64,000 nucleotides of DNA from Pseudomonas sp. ANT_J12 (GCF_008370045.1 NZ_VOBN01000017.1:1-64000); one strand, 5' to 3'. Counted from the first letter of the stretch, positions 25,861-35,132 are shown. Notes: generated from the letters alone by a model not told the origin. A program made the numbers and translations.

Positions 25861-27071
25861 CAGCCAGTCACCCTTTCCGGAACCGGTTTGGTCTTCTCGA
25901 GCCTGGTGTAGAACGGCATCAGAATGAAGTAGGCGAAGTACAGGAAGGTGCAAATCTGCGACACCAGTGTCCGCTCAGGGGTTGGGGCCAATACGCCCAG
26001 CACGCCGAGAATCACGAAACAGATGCAGAACACCCAAAGCCAGATCTTGCTCAGCCAGCCCTTGTAGCGCATGGACTTGACCGGACTGCGGTCGAGCCAA
26101 GGCAGCACGAACAGCATGGCAATCGAAGCACCCATGGCGATAACACCCATGAGCTTGTCCGGAATGGCCCGCAAGATGGCGTAGAACGGCGTGAAGTACC
26201 AGACCGGAGCGATGTGCTCTGGGGTCTTGAAGGCGTTCGCCACTTCAAAGTTCGGCTTCTCGAGGAAGTAACCGCCCATTTCAGGGAAGAAGAACACGAT
26301 CGAGCAGAAGATGAACAGGAACACCACCACGCCGACGATATCTTTCACGGTGTAGTACGGATGGAAGGCAATGCCATCCAGCGGTACGCCGTTTTCGTCT
26401 TTGAATTTCTTGATGTCCACGCCGTCCGGGTTGTTCGACCCGACTTCGTGCAGCGCCAGGACGTGCAACACCACCAGGCCGAGAATCACGATCGGCAGCG
26501 CCACAACGTGCAAGGCGAAGAAGCGGTTCAGGGTGATACCGGAAATCAGGTAGTCACCACGGATCCACTGGGTCAGGTCGTTGCCGATGACCGGGATCGC
26601 ACCGAACAGCGAGATGATCACCTGGGCACCCCAGTAGGACATCTGACCCCACGGCAGCAGGTAACCCATGAAGGCTTCCGCCATCAGCGCCAGGTAGATC
26701 AGCATGCCGAAGACCCACACCAGCTCACGAGGCTTCTGGTACGAACCGTAGAGCAAGCCACGGAACATGTGCAGATAGACCACGATGAAGAACGCCGAAG
26801 CGCCGGTGGAGTGCAGCAGACGCAGGATCGAGCCGTACTCGACGTCGCGCATGATGTATTCGACGGACGCAAACGCTTCTTCCGCCGACGGGGTGTAGCT
26901 CATGGTCAGCCAGACACCGGTGACGATCTGGTTGACCAGAACGAGCAGCGCGAGGGAACCAAAGAAATAGAAGAAGTTGAAGTTCTTCGGGGCGTAGTAC
27001 TTGCTGAGATGGTCTTCCCACATTTTGGTCGCGGGAAAGCGCGCATCAACCCAATCCATGAACTTGCTCAT
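25860..27071 (-). CDS. petB: Cytochrome b of the bc1 complex
   Basis: Membrane core of the bc1 complex, carrying hemes bL and bH and the Qo/Qi sites. It is 403 residues, starting MSKFMDWVDARFP; the codon before this ATG is GTG, so the ATG at 27071 (TGATG overlap with petA) is chosen. The heme-ligand helices (LLHSTGASAFFIVVYLHMFRG and RFFALHVVALPIVILGLVVLHVLALHE), the Qo motif PEW-type loop (here PVWYFTPFYAIL) and eight or so membrane segments are visible. Confidence 0.96.
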   Translation of the reverse strand: MSKFMDWVDARFPATKMWEDHLSKYYAPKNFNFFYFFGSLALLVLVNQIVTGVWLTMSYTPSAEEAFASVEYIMRDVEYGSILRLLHSTGASAFFIVVYLHMFRGLLYGSYQKPRELVWVFGMLIYLALMAEAFMGYLLPWGQMSYWGAQVIISLFGAIPVIGNDLTQWIRGDYLISGITLNRFFALHVVALPIVILGLVVLHVLALHEVGSNNPDGVDIKKFKDENGVPLDGIAFHPYYTVKDIVGVVVFLFIFCSIVFFFPEMGGYFLEKPNFEVANAFKTPEHIAPVWYFTPFYAILRAIPDKLMGVIAMGASIAMLFVLPWLDRSPVKSMRYKGWLSKIWLWVFCICFVILGVLGVLAPTPERTLVSQICTFLYFAYFILMPFYTRLEKTKPVPERVTG

Positions 27072-27664
27072 CACGCTTTCTCCGTATCGACGCCGATGAC
27101 AATGATCTCATCGGTCTCATAGGAATGCGGGGGAACTGGCAGGTTCAAAGGCGCAGGTTGCGACTTGTAGACGCGGCCAGCCAGATCGTAGTGGGAACCG
27201 TGGCAAGGGCAGAAATAACCACCTACCCAGTCCTTGCCCAGATCAGCAGGTGCCACTTCAGGACGGAAGGTCGGCGAGCAACCCAGGTGTGTGCAGATAC
27301 CGATCAGCAGCAGGACCTCTGGCTTGATCGAACGCGTTTCTGGATCGACGTAGGTCGGTTGTGTCGAGTTCTTGGAGGTCGGGTCAGACAGCTGGCCCTC
27401 GATCTTTTTCAGATTCCCCAGGATTTCCGCGGTTCGGCGGACAATGAATACTGGCTGGCCGCGCCACTCAGCAATCATCTGCTGGCCTGGCTCGATTTTG
27501 CTGACATTCACTTTCACCGGTGCACCTGCGGCTTTCGCCTTGGCACTGGGAAACCATGACCCCACGAACGGGACCGCAGCCCCCACCGCTCCTGCAGCAC
27601 CCACCACGGATGTGGCTGCTACCAAGAAGCGACGCCGGCCTGCATTCACGCCGTCATTGCTCAT
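27071..27664 (-). CDS. petA: Rieske iron-sulfur protein of the bc1 complex
   Basis: 2Fe-2S subunit that moves electrons from ubiquinol to cytochrome c1. It is 197 residues. A twin-arginine N-terminus (R10-R11-R12-FL) with a hydrophobic segment points to Tat-dependent insertion. Cluster ligands are C124-T-H126-LGC129 and C152-P-C154-H155 (CTHLGCSP and CPCHGSHYD). It is the first gene of petABC; the AT-rich stretch 27700-27760 upstream probably holds the promoter, but I cannot fix the boxes. Confidence 0.97.
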   Translation of the reverse strand: MSNDGVNAGRRRFLVAATSVVGAAGAVGAAVPFVGSWFPSAKAKAAGAPVKVNVSKIEPGQQMIAEWRGQPVFIVRRTAEILGNLKKIEGQLSDPTSKNSTQPTYVDPETRSIKPEVLLLIGICTHLGCSPTFRPEVAPADLGKDWVGGYFCPCHGSHYDLAGRVYKSQPAPLNLPVPPHSYETDEIIVIGVDTEKA

Positions 27665-27875
27665 TTAGTCCTCTCCCATCAGCTTTGTGGCCTGTTAAAT
27701 CAGGCATCTACTAAGTTAAATCTATGTACTTATAAAAATTTTGCCGAATGGTAATGAAAAGCCCCAATTCTGACAAGGTAATTACCCAAGGGCTCCACTG
27801 CCAAGCCTTGCAGTATAGGGGCTCTACGGCTGTGGCAAGTTGTCACAGCGCAATTCTTTGAGAAATCGCACGCAC

Positions 27876-27916
27876 AAAAAAACGCCCAGCTCCGTGAGGA
27901 GATGGGCGTTCTTTTT
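27876..27916 (-). terminator. rpsI terminator
   Basis: Minus-strand stem GAACGCCCATCTCC / GGAGCTGGGCGTT around a short TCAC loop, followed by a T-run (A's at 27876-27882). It separates rpsI from petABC. Confidence 0.85.
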
Positions 27917-27931
27917 GAACGTGGAAGCGAA

Positions 27932-28324
27932 TTAACGCTTCGAGTACTGCGGACGCTTACGCGCTTTACGCAGACCAACTTTCTTACGTTCAACTTCGCG
28001 AGCATCGCGAGTAACGAAGCCAGCTTTGCGCAGAGCGCCACGCAGGGTTTCGTCGTACTGCATCAGTGCGCGAGTGATACCGTGGCGGATTGCGCCAGCT
28101 TGACCACTTACACCACCACCGATCACGGTGACGTAGATGTCGAATTTCTCGACAGTCTCAGTCAGTTCCAGCGGCTGACGAACTACCATGCGGGCAGTTT
28201 CGCGGCCGAAGAAATTTTCCAGGGTGCGGTTGTTGATGGAGATGTTACCAGTACCCGGACGCAGGAAAACGCGTGCGGTTGCGGTCTTGCGACGGCCAGT
28301 GCCGTAATTTTGAGTCGCCGACAT
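27932..28324 (-). CDS. rpsI: 30S ribosomal protein S9
   Basis: Small-subunit protein whose C-terminal tail reaches the P-site tRNA. It is 130 residues with QNYGTGRRKTATARVFLRPG near the start, VIGGGVSGQAGAIRHGITRAL, and the basic tail ending RKRPQYSKR. It lies 14 bases after rplM in the universal rplM-rpsI operon. Confidence 0.98.
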   Translation of the reverse strand: MSATQNYGTGRRKTATARVFLRPGTGNISINNRTLENFFGRETARMVVRQPLELTETVEKFDIYVTVIGGGVSGQAGAIRHGITRALMQYDETLRGALRKAGFVTRDAREVERKKVGLRKARKRPQYSKR

Positions 28325-28338
28325 AATGAACTATTCCG

Positions 28339-28767
28339 TTAAAACTTCAGTTCTTGGGGCTGCTGAGCAGCATGAGGGTGAGCAGCGCCCGCATAGACTT
28401 TCAGCTTGCGATACATGTCGCGACCCAGTGGGCCCTTCGGCAGCATACCTTTAACCGCGATCTCGATCGGGGATTCAGGCTTCTTGGCGATCAGTTTTTC
28501 GAAACTGATCGACTTGATGCCACCCGGGAAACCGGAGTGGGAGTAGTAGATTTTGTCGGTGGTTTTAGCACCGGTTACACGAACCTGCTCGGCATTGATA
28601 ACGACGATGTAATCGCCGGTGTCAACGTGAGGAGTGTACTCAGCTTTATGCTTGCCACGCAGACGGCTCGCGATTTCGGTAGCCAGACGACCCAGGGTCT
28701 GACCAGCGGCGTCGACGACAAACCAGTCGCGCACAACTGTTTCTGGTTTTGCAGTAAAAGTTGTCAT
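28339..28767 (-). CDS. rplM: 50S ribosomal protein L13
   Basis: Early-assembly large-subunit protein of 142 residues. Motifs are WFVVDAAGQTLGRLATEIASRLRGKHK, DYIVVINAEQVRVTGAK and the C-terminal GMLPKGPLGRDMYRKLKVYAGAAHPHAAQQP. First gene of the operon, with a strong promoter about 45 bases upstream of the start. Confidence 0.98.
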   Translation of the reverse strand: MTTFTAKPETVVRDWFVVDAAGQTLGRLATEIASRLRGKHKAEYTPHVDTGDYIVVINAEQVRVTGAKTTDKIYYSHSGFPGGIKSISFEKLIAKKPESPIEIAVKGMLPKGPLGRDMYRKLKVYAGAAHPHAAQQPQELKF

Positions 28768-28809
28768 TCTTTAATAGCCTCAGGGGCCGCCCTGTAAATT
28801 AGACGGCGG

Positions 28810-28838
28810 ATCTTACTGAATAGTGCGTGCTTTGACAA
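28810..28838 (-). promoter_or_regulatory. rplM-rpsI promoter
   Basis: On minus: TTGTCA (28833-28838), 17-base spacer, TAAGAT (28810-28815). Position and quality fit a ribosomal-protein promoter. The short leader gives no clear autoregulatory structure. Confidence 0.75.
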
Positions 28839-29015
28839 GTCAAAGGCAGCCGGATACAGACGCTATCGGGGGCTCGGGTCGGCGCGTCCGTTCAACGGCA
28901 AGATCTCTTCCGCAGGCGGCGCATCACTTCCACTGCATAAAGAGGTGGGCAATTATGCAGATTGCGAAAAAATATTCAACCTGCTTTTATGATTGTTTTG
29001 CCCAAGGAGCACCCG

Positions 29016-30056
29016 ATGGATTATCGACAGCTAGGCCGAACCGATCTGAACGTGAGTGCAATCTGCCTCGGAACCATGACCTGGGGCGAGCAAAACAGCG
29101 AGGCTGAAGCCTTCGCCCAGATCGAACGAGCCAAAGGCGCCGGGATCAATTTCATCGACACCGCCGAAATGTACCCGGCGCCCCCCAAGGCCGACACCTA
29201 CGCCACCACCGAGCGCTACATCGGCAATTACTTCAAGAGTCGCGGCGATCGTGCCGACTGGATCCTGGCCAGCAAGATCGCCGGCCCGGGCAACACCATC
29301 GACTACATCCGCGACAAAAACCTGCGCCACAACCGCCAGCACATCACCGAAGCCGTGGACGCCAGCCTCAAGCGCCTGCAGACCGACTACATCGATCTCT
29401 ACCAACTGCACTGGCCGGAGCGCAGCACCAATTTCTTCGGTCAGTTGGGCTACAAGCACAAGATCGAAGCCAACCTGACGCCGCTGGAAGACACCCTCGA
29501 AGCACTCGACGAACAGGTCAAGGCCGGCAGGATCCGCCACATCGGCCTGTCCAATGAAACCCCGTGGGGCACCATGCGCTTCCTGGCCTTGGCCGAAGCC
29601 CGTGGCTGGCCGCGCGCCGTGTCGATCCAGAACCCGTACAACCTGCTGAACCGCAGCTTCGAAGTCGGCCTGGCGGAAATCGCCATTCGCGAACAGTGCG
29701 GCCTGCTGGCCTATTCGCCGCTGGCGTTCGGGTTCCTGTCAGGCAAGTACGAAGGTGGCGCCCGCCCGCCAAAAGGCCGCCTGAGCCTCTACAGCCGCTT
29801 CAGCCGCTATTTCAACCCGCAGTCGGAAGCAGCATGCAGCCGTTACGTGGCCCTGGCCCGTGAACACGGCCTGGACCCGGCGCAAATGGCATTGGCTTTC
29901 GTAAACCAGCAGCCGTTCGTGACCAGCAACATCATCGGGGCGACGTCGCTTGAGCAGTTGGACAGCAACATCGCCAGTTTCGAGCTGAAGCTTTCCGACG
30001 AAGTGCTGGCGGGGATCGAGGCGATTCACAAGGATCACCCGAATCCTGCGCCGTAA
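29016..30056 (+). CDS. NADP(H)-dependent aldo-keto reductase (Tas-like)
   Basis: A 346-residue TIM-barrel aldo-keto reductase, close in type to E. coli Tas. The catalytic tetrad is visible: Asp48, Tyr53 (NFIDTAEMYP), Lys87 (DWILASKIAG) and His132 (LYQLHWPE). The C-terminal NADP-binding loop is SNIIGATSLEQLDSNI. The start MDYRQLGRTDLNVS follows AAGGAGC; an upstream in-frame ATG is unlikely. The natural substrate is unknown. It stands alone, converging with an acyl-CoA dehydrogenase across a REP palindrome. Confidence 0.92.
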   Translation: MDYRQLGRTDLNVSAICLGTMTWGEQNSEAEAFAQIERAKGAGINFIDTAEMYPAPPKADTYATTERYIGNYFKSRGDRADWILASKIAGPGNTIDYIRDKNLRHNRQHITEAVDASLKRLQTDYIDLYQLHWPERSTNFFGQLGYKHKIEANLTPLEDTLEALDEQVKAGRIRHIGLSNETPWGTMRFLALAEARGWPRAVSIQNPYNLLNRSFEVGLAEIAIREQCGLLAYSPLAFGFLSGKYEGGARPPKGRLSLYSRFSRYFNPQSEAACSRYVALAREHGLDPAQMALAFVNQQPFVTSNIIGATSLEQLDSNIASFELKLSDEVLAGIEAIHKDHPNPAP

Positions 30057-30062
30057 CCAACA

Positions 30063-30179
30063 GTGATCGTTCCCACGCTCCTGCGTGGGAATGCATCTCG
30101 TGACGCTCTGCGTCACATTCAACAGCTGAACGCGGAGCGTCCCCGGCGGCATTCCCACGCAGAGCGTGGGAACGATCAC
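30063..30179. repeat. Inverted REP pair (GATCGTTCCCACGC class)
   Basis: Arms GTGATCGTTCCCACGCT and AGCGTGGGAACGATCAC at 30063-30079 and 30163-30179, with smaller palindromes (GACGC..GCGTC) inside. It lies in the convergent gap between the aldo-keto reductase and the acyl-CoA dehydrogenase. Confidence 0.85.
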
Positions 30180-30185
30180 GCGGCA

Positions 30186-31322
30186 TTACAGCGACCGCGC
30201 AATAATCTCCTTCATGATCTCGTTGGTGCCGGCATAGATCCGCTGCACCCGCGCATCCGCCCACGCCCGGGCCACCGGGTATTCCCACATGAACCCGTAG
30301 CCGCCATGCAACTGCACGCACTCGTCGAGCACCTTGCATTGCAGGTCGGTGCCCCAGTATTTCGCCATCGCTGCCGTCGGCACGTCCAGCTTGCCTTGCA
30401 GGTGCAGTTCCAGGCATTTATCGACGAACACCCGGCCAATCTGAATCTCGGTGGCCATCTCCGCCAGTTTGAAGCGAGTGTTCTGAAAATCGGCAATCGC
30501 CTTGCCGAACGCCTTGCGTTCGCGGGTGTAGTCCAGTGTCCATTGCAGCGCTGCCTCGGCCGAAGCGAGTCCGCCGACAGCCACGGTGAGACGCTCTTGC
30601 GGCAATTCCTGCATCAAGTAAGCGAAGCCCATCCCGGCCTGCCCCAAGAGGTTTTCCTTCGGCACGCGTACATCCTGGAAGAACAATTCCGACGTGTCCT
30701 GAGCCTTCATTCCGACTTTTTCCAGGCGCTTGCCCTTGGCGAAGCCCGGCGTATTGGCTTCCACCAGAAACAGACTGGTGCCCTTCGCGCCCGCTTTCGG
30801 ATCGGTCTTGGCGACGACAATCACCAGGTCCGCCAGAAAGCCGTTGGTGATGAAGGTTTTCGAGCCGTTGATCACGTATTCGTCACCGTCCAGCACGGCG
30901 GTGGTTTTCACCCCTTGCAGGTCGGAGCCGGCACCCGGCTCGGTCATGGCGATGGCCGTGACCATTTCGCCCGACACCAGTTTTGGCAGGTATTTGTGCT
31001 TCAGTGCTTCGCTGCCGTAATGCAGGATGTACGGCGCGACGATGTCTGAATGCAGGGAGAAACCGATCCCTGTGAGGCCGAGGCGGCCGACCTCTTCGAT
31101 CACCACCGCGCTGTAGAGAAAGTCCGCACCCAACCCGCCATATTCTTCCGGCAGGTGCGAACAGAGCATCCCCGCCTCCCCCGCCTTGTTCCACAGCTGG
31201 CGGTCGATGTAGCCCTGTTTTTCCCATTGCCCATGGAACGGCACGGCCTCTTTTTCGAGGAACGTTCGCACGCTGTCGCGAAAAAGTTCGTGCTCGGAAC
31301 TGAACAAGGTTCTGGGGATCAT
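30186..31322 (-). CDS. Acyl-CoA dehydrogenase
   Basis: FAD enzyme of 378 residues that introduces the alpha-beta double bond into acyl-CoA. Domains in order are the N-terminal helical, the beta domain with the family signature AIAMTEPGAGSDLQGVKT, and the C-terminal helical domain with LHGGYGFMWEYPVARAWADARV and the catalytic glutamate in YAGTNEIMKEIIARSL. It resembles long-chain and branched-chain types, but the chain length cannot be read from sequence. It diverges from the GlxA-type regulator at 31468, a possible controller. Confidence 0.92.
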   Translation of the reverse strand: MIPRTLFSSEHELFRDSVRTFLEKEAVPFHGQWEKQGYIDRQLWNKAGEAGMLCSHLPEEYGGLGADFLYSAVVIEEVGRLGLTGIGFSLHSDIVAPYILHYGSEALKHKYLPKLVSGEMVTAIAMTEPGAGSDLQGVKTTAVLDGDEYVINGSKTFITNGFLADLVIVVAKTDPKAGAKGTSLFLVEANTPGFAKGKRLEKVGMKAQDTSELFFQDVRVPKENLLGQAGMGFAYLMQELPQERLTVAVGGLASAEAALQWTLDYTRERKAFGKAIADFQNTRFKLAEMATEIQIGRVFVDKCLELHLQGKLDVPTAAMAKYWGTDLQCKVLDECVQLHGGYGFMWEYPVARAWADARVQRIYAGTNEIMKEIIARSL

Positions 31323-31467
31323 GGGGCACCTGTCGTTATTGTTGGAAGAAGTTGACCTTCAGAGCCTAAGCCGCGCTTGCGATACAGGACACTGGACACA
31401 TCAGACAAAAAATAAGACGATCCAGCCGTCTGGTGACCACTTTCCCCTATAAGAATAAAGTTGAATT

Positions 31468-32463
31468 ATGTCTAACCAAGTCTCCACGCCCCTGCGGCGC
31501 GTCAGCATCCTGGCTATCGACCGGGTTTTCGCTTCCACCCTTATGCAAGCCAAGGATTTCTTCCACCTAGCCAGCCTGCGCTACGGCAAACAACTGGGCC
31601 ACGGCCTGACACCGGCGTTCGAAACGCGCCTGGTCAGCCCCGACGGCAAACCGGTGAACAGCTTCAGCGATGTGATCATGCCGGTGGACGGCGGCCTGGA
31701 AAACGCTGACATCATCATCCTCCCGGCCTTCTGGGACGATTTCGAAACACTGTGCAAACGTTATCCTCAGGTGCTGCCGTGGCTGCGCGAACAACACGCC
31801 CGTGGCGCCGTGCTGTGCGGCGAAGCCACCGGGGTGTTCTGGCTGGCGGAAGCCGGGCTGCTCAATGGCAAGGAAGCGACCACCTACTGGCGTTTTTTCA
31901 ACGCGTTTGCCGAGCGCTATCCGCAGGTTCAACTCAATCAGGACAAGCACCTGACCGACGCGGACAACCTGTATTGCGCCGGCGGTACGACCTCGGCGTG
32001 CGACCTCTATATCTACCTGATCGAACGCTTCTGCGGCGCCAACGTGGCCCAGGCCGTGGCCCGGGACATTCTCTACGAAGTGCAGCGCAGTTATGCGCCG
32101 GGGCGCATCGGTTTCGGCGGGCAGAAGTTGCATCAGGACGTGATCATCCTGCAGATCCAGCACTGGCTCGAAGAACACTTCGCCGACAAATTCCGCTTCG
32201 AAGACGTTGCCCGCGAACACGGCATGAGCATCCGCAACTTCATGCGCCGCTTCCAGACCGCCACCGGCGACAAGCCGCTGCATTACCTGCAACGCCTGCG
32301 CATCGAAACCGCCAAGGGCCTGCTGTCCGGCAGCCGCAAGAGCATCAAGACCATCAGTTATGAGGTCGGCTACGACGATGCGAGCTTCTTTGCGCGGCTG
32401 TTCCGCCAGCACACCGAATTGTCGCCGAACCAGTATCGGCAGCAGTTTCAGCAAGCCGCATAA
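31468..32463 (+). CDS. GlxA-family AraC-type transcriptional regulator
   Basis: A 331-residue regulator with an N-terminal DJ-1/PfpI-like (class I glutamine-amidotransferase fold) sensor domain, about 10-190, and a C-terminal AraC double helix-turn-helix (about 225-325, with FRFEDVAREHGMSIRNFMRRF and SIKTISYEVGYDDASFFARLFRQ). A Cys117 sits at the nucleophile elbow (VLCGEATG). Relatives include the carnitine regulator CdhR and the arginine regulator ArgR. It is divergent from the acyl-CoA dehydrogenase, which is a plausible target. The ligand is unknown. Confidence 0.9.
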   Translation: MSNQVSTPLRRVSILAIDRVFASTLMQAKDFFHLASLRYGKQLGHGLTPAFETRLVSPDGKPVNSFSDVIMPVDGGLENADIIILPAFWDDFETLCKRYPQVLPWLREQHARGAVLCGEATGVFWLAEAGLLNGKEATTYWRFFNAFAERYPQVQLNQDKHLTDADNLYCAGGTTSACDLYIYLIERFCGANVAQAVARDILYEVQRSYAPGRIGFGGQKLHQDVIILQIQHWLEEHFADKFRFEDVAREHGMSIRNFMRRFQTATGDKPLHYLQRLRIETAKGLLSGSRKSIKTISYEVGYDDASFFARLFRQHTELSPNQYRQQFQQAA

Positions 32464-32474
32464 GCGTCCCGACC

Positions 32475-32505
32475 GATCGTTCCCACGCTCTGCGTGGGAA
32501 CGATC
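32475..32505. repeat. Single REP palindrome (GATCGTTCCCACGC class)
   Basis: GATCGTTCCCACGC, three bases, GCGTGGGAACGATC. It lies just after the GlxA-type regulator, in a convergent gap. Confidence 0.85.
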
Positions 32506-32520
32506 AGCATCGGCCCGCAT

Positions 32521-32551
32521 AAAAAAGGGCCTGCAATGCAGGCCCTTTTTT
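32521..32551. terminator. Bidirectional terminator glxA-like/zapE
   Basis: AAAAAAGGGCCTGC, AAT, GCAGGCCCTTTTTT: perfect stem with A- and T-runs on each side, serving both converging genes. Confidence 0.9.
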
Positions 32552-32566
32552 ATTATCCGAAACGTC

Positions 32567-33661
32567 CTACGGCTTATGCGCCCGGGACAGAAATTCGTGG
32601 GACTGCATCTCCAACAGACGACTCAGCGTGCGCTGGAACTCAAAGTTCAAGCGACCGCCGGTGTACAGGTCTTTAAGTTCGACTTCTGCAGAAATGATCA
32701 GCTTCACGTTACGGTCGTAGAACTCGTCGACCATGTTGATAAAGCGTCGAGCGATGTCGTCGGTGGTGACGCTCATCTGCTCGACACCGCTGAGCAGTAC
32801 GGCGTGGAAGATCTTGCCCAGTTCGATGTAATCGTTCTGGCTGCGCGGGCCGTCGCACAGTTCGCGGAAGTCGAACCAGGCCACGTCATCGCAGGTGCGC
32901 AAGGCACGGATTTCGCGGTTTTCGATCATCAGCACATCGTTTTCGGTGGCCGCGGTGCATTCCGGCGTCAAGGCTCGAAAGCTCTTGCGCAAGCTTTCCT
33001 GGGACGCTTCGTCCAGCGGGAAGTGGAACAATTCCGCTTGTTCGAGGTGGCGCAGACGGTAATCGACGCCGCTGTCGACGTTGACGATGTCGGTGTTCTG
33101 CTTGATCAGTGCAATCGCCGGCAGGAAGCGCGCACGTTGCAGGCCGTCCTTGTACAGGCCGTCCGGCACGATGTTCGACGTCGCGACCAGAGTCACGCCG
33201 TTCTTGAACAGCTCTTCCATCAGCGTGCCGAGGATCATCGCGTCGGTGATGTCCGAGACGAAGAATTCATCGAAACAGATCACCCGGGCTTCGTCGGAGA
33301 AACGCTTGGCGATGATGGTCAGCGGGTTTTTCTCGCCACCGAGGGTCTTCATCTCTTCGTGCACGCGCTTCATGAAGCGGTGGAAGTGAGTGCGGACCTT
33401 TTCCTTGAACGGCAGGGCTTCGAAGAAGGTGTCGACCAGGTAGGTCTTGCCACGACCCACGCCGCCCCAGAAGTACAGGCCCTTGACCGGTGCCTGGTCT
33501 TTCTTGCCAAACAGTTTGCCGAACAGGCCCGGCTTGCTCTGCGAGGCCGCGACCAGGTCGTCGTACAGGCGCTGCAAATGACGCACCGCAGTTTCCTGGG
33601 CGGCGTCATGGAAGAATTCCGGGCGTTTCAGATCAGCTTGATATCGTTCTAGGGGCGTCAT
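32567..33661 (-). CDS. zapE: Cell division ATPase ZapE (AFG1 family)
   Basis: AFG1/LACE1-type AAA ATPase of 364 residues, known in E. coli to associate with the Z ring under stress. Walker A GGVGRGKT (66-73), Walker B VICFDEFFVSDITDAM, sensor-1 TLVATSNIVPDGLY, and a C-terminal part with GRFHNMVDEFYDRNVKLIISAE-like sequence (here RRFINMVDEFYDRNVKLI). It converges with the GlxA-type gene and follows trpS on the same strand after a terminator, so it is likely expressed on its own. Confidence 0.94.
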   Translation of the reverse strand: MTPLERYQADLKRPEFFHDAAQETAVRHLQRLYDDLVAASQSKPGLFGKLFGKKDQAPVKGLYFWGGVGRGKTYLVDTFFEALPFKEKVRTHFHRFMKRVHEEMKTLGGEKNPLTIIAKRFSDEARVICFDEFFVSDITDAMILGTLMEELFKNGVTLVATSNIVPDGLYKDGLQRARFLPAIALIKQNTDIVNVDSGVDYRLRHLEQAELFHFPLDEASQESLRKSFRALTPECTAATENDVLMIENREIRALRTCDDVAWFDFRELCDGPRSQNDYIELGKIFHAVLLSGVEQMSVTTDDIARRFINMVDEFYDRNVKLIISAEVELKDLYTGGRLNFEFQRTLSRLLEMQSHEFLSRAHKP

Positions 33662-33680
33662 AATTCGTTAGCAAGGCAAC

Positions 33681-33712
33681 AAAAACGGGCCGCCACTGTA
33701 GCGACGGCCCGT
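33681..33712 (-). terminator. trpS terminator
   Basis: Minus strand: ACGGGCCGTCGC, TACA loop, GTGGCGGCCCGT followed by TTTTTG. It lies directly after trpS and before zapE. Confidence 0.85.
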
Positions 33713-33752
33713 CAGAATGGCAATCAGCCCTTGGTCGGGCCGAGCCGCTGAT

Positions 33753-35108
33753 TTATTCCTGAACCGGCGTCAACGCCACGCGCAGGGCGTCGATGGCAAC
33801 GTCGCGAGCGGCGCTGTCGGCGAAGGTCGGGCTGTCGCCGACGCACTCGCCTTCCAGCCAGACGCTGAAGCTCAGGTCTTCGCTGCGCACGTCCAGCGGT
33901 TGGCCGGCTTGCAGCTGCTTGGTCACCTGACCAGCGGTTTTACCGTCGGCGAAGTTGCGTGACATCAGCAATTGCTCGCCATCGGCCGCGAGCAGACGGA
34001 AGCGGAAGCTGCCGTCGTCTTCACGAAAACTGACGAAACGCGCGGCTTTCGCGGCTTTTTTCTTGGTGGTCGCTGCAACTTGAGTCTGAGCGACAAAAGA
34101 ACGCAGGCCGACCGCTTCGCGCAGTTCGTGGAGGAACGGCGTCGCCACCGAACGGGCCTTCTTGGCGCCGATCTGCAGCATGTCTTCGAGGTCTGCCGGA
34201 CGTTCGATCAACTGGTGATAGCGCTCGCGGGACTCGCCCAGTTCGCTGTCCAGCAGTTGGAACAGACGATTCTTCGCCTCGCCCCAGCCCAGGCCCTGCA
34301 ACAACTCGCTGCGGAACTCGTCGGACTGCGCCGGGGTGGCGAAGGCCTGGAACAAGGTGAACAGGTGCGAGTTGTCTGGATCTTTCGCTTCGCCCGGCGC
34401 GCGGGAGTCGGTGACGATCCGCGAAATCGCGTCCTTCATTTCCTTGGCGCTGCTGAACAACGGAATGGTGTTGTCGTAGCTCTTCGACATCTTGCGACCG
34501 TCGAGGCCTGGCAGCGTGGCGACGCTTTCTTCGATCAGCGCCTCAGGCATGGTGAAGAACTCTTTGCCCTGACCGAACAAATGGTTGAAGCGCTGGCCGA
34601 TGTCACGGGCCATTTCCACGTGCTGGATCTGGTCACGACCGACCGGCACCTTGTGGGCGTTGAACATCAGAATGTCGGCAGCCATCAGCACCGGGTAGCT
34701 GTACAAGCCCATGGTGATGCCGGCGTCCGGGTCTTCGCCGGTCTCGACGTTCTTGTCCACCGAGGCCTTGTAGGCATGGGCGCGATTGAGCAGGCCCTTG
34801 GCGGCGACGCAGGTCAGCAGCCAGGTGAGCTCGGGGATTTCCGGGATGTCGGACTGGCGATAGAAGGTCACGCGGTCCACATCCAGGCCACCGGCCAGCC
34901 AGGTCGCAGCGATTTCCAGACGCGAGCGCTGAATGCGCAGCGGGTCATCGCATTTGATCAGGGCGTGATAGTCGGCCAGGAAATAGAACGAATCGGCATT
35001 GCTGTCACGGCTGGCCAGGATCGCCGGGCGGATGGCGCCGGCGTAATTGCCCAGGTGCGGCGTGCCGGTGGTGGTGATGCCAGTGAGGATACGGGTACGA
35101 GTCGTCAT
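33753..35108 (-). CDS. trpS: Tryptophanyl-tRNA synthetase with C-terminal YegP-like extension
   Basis: Class I synthetase that charges tRNA-Trp. I place the start at MTTRTRILTGITTTGTPHLGN (451 residues). The HIGH-type motif is PHLG (17-20) and KMSKS is at 206-210. The synthetase core ends near 345. A Lys/Ala-rich linker (about 345-357) then leads to about 95 extra residues beginning RFVSFREDDGSFRFRLLAADGE, which resemble DUF1508/YegP modules. Compact bacterial TrpS is near 335 residues, so this extension is extra. The gene follows an alpha/beta hydrolase by 24 bases. Confidence 0.93.
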   Translation of the reverse strand: MTTRTRILTGITTTGTPHLGNYAGAIRPAILASRDSNADSFYFLADYHALIKCDDPLRIQRSRLEIAATWLAGGLDVDRVTFYRQSDIPEIPELTWLLTCVAAKGLLNRAHAYKASVDKNVETGEDPDAGITMGLYSYPVLMAADILMFNAHKVPVGRDQIQHVEMARDIGQRFNHLFGQGKEFFTMPEALIEESVATLPGLDGRKMSKSYDNTIPLFSSAKEMKDAISRIVTDSRAPGEAKDPDNSHLFTLFQAFATPAQSDEFRSELLQGLGWGEAKNRLFQLLDSELGESRERYHQLIERPADLEDMLQIGAKKARSVATPFLHELREAVGLRSFVAQTQVAATTKKKAAKAARFVSFREDDGSFRFRLLAADGEQLLMSRNFADGKTAGQVTKQLQAGQPLDVRSEDLSFSVWLEGECVGDSPTFADSAARDVAIDALRVALTPVQE

Positions 35109-35132
35109 GGGTAATCGCTTGTCAGACTGCAA

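Noticed and set aside
27700..27760. Specific -35/-10 boxes for petABC
   Set aside because: Several AT-rich candidates exist, but none has both boxes with a 16-18 base spacer, so I did not call one.
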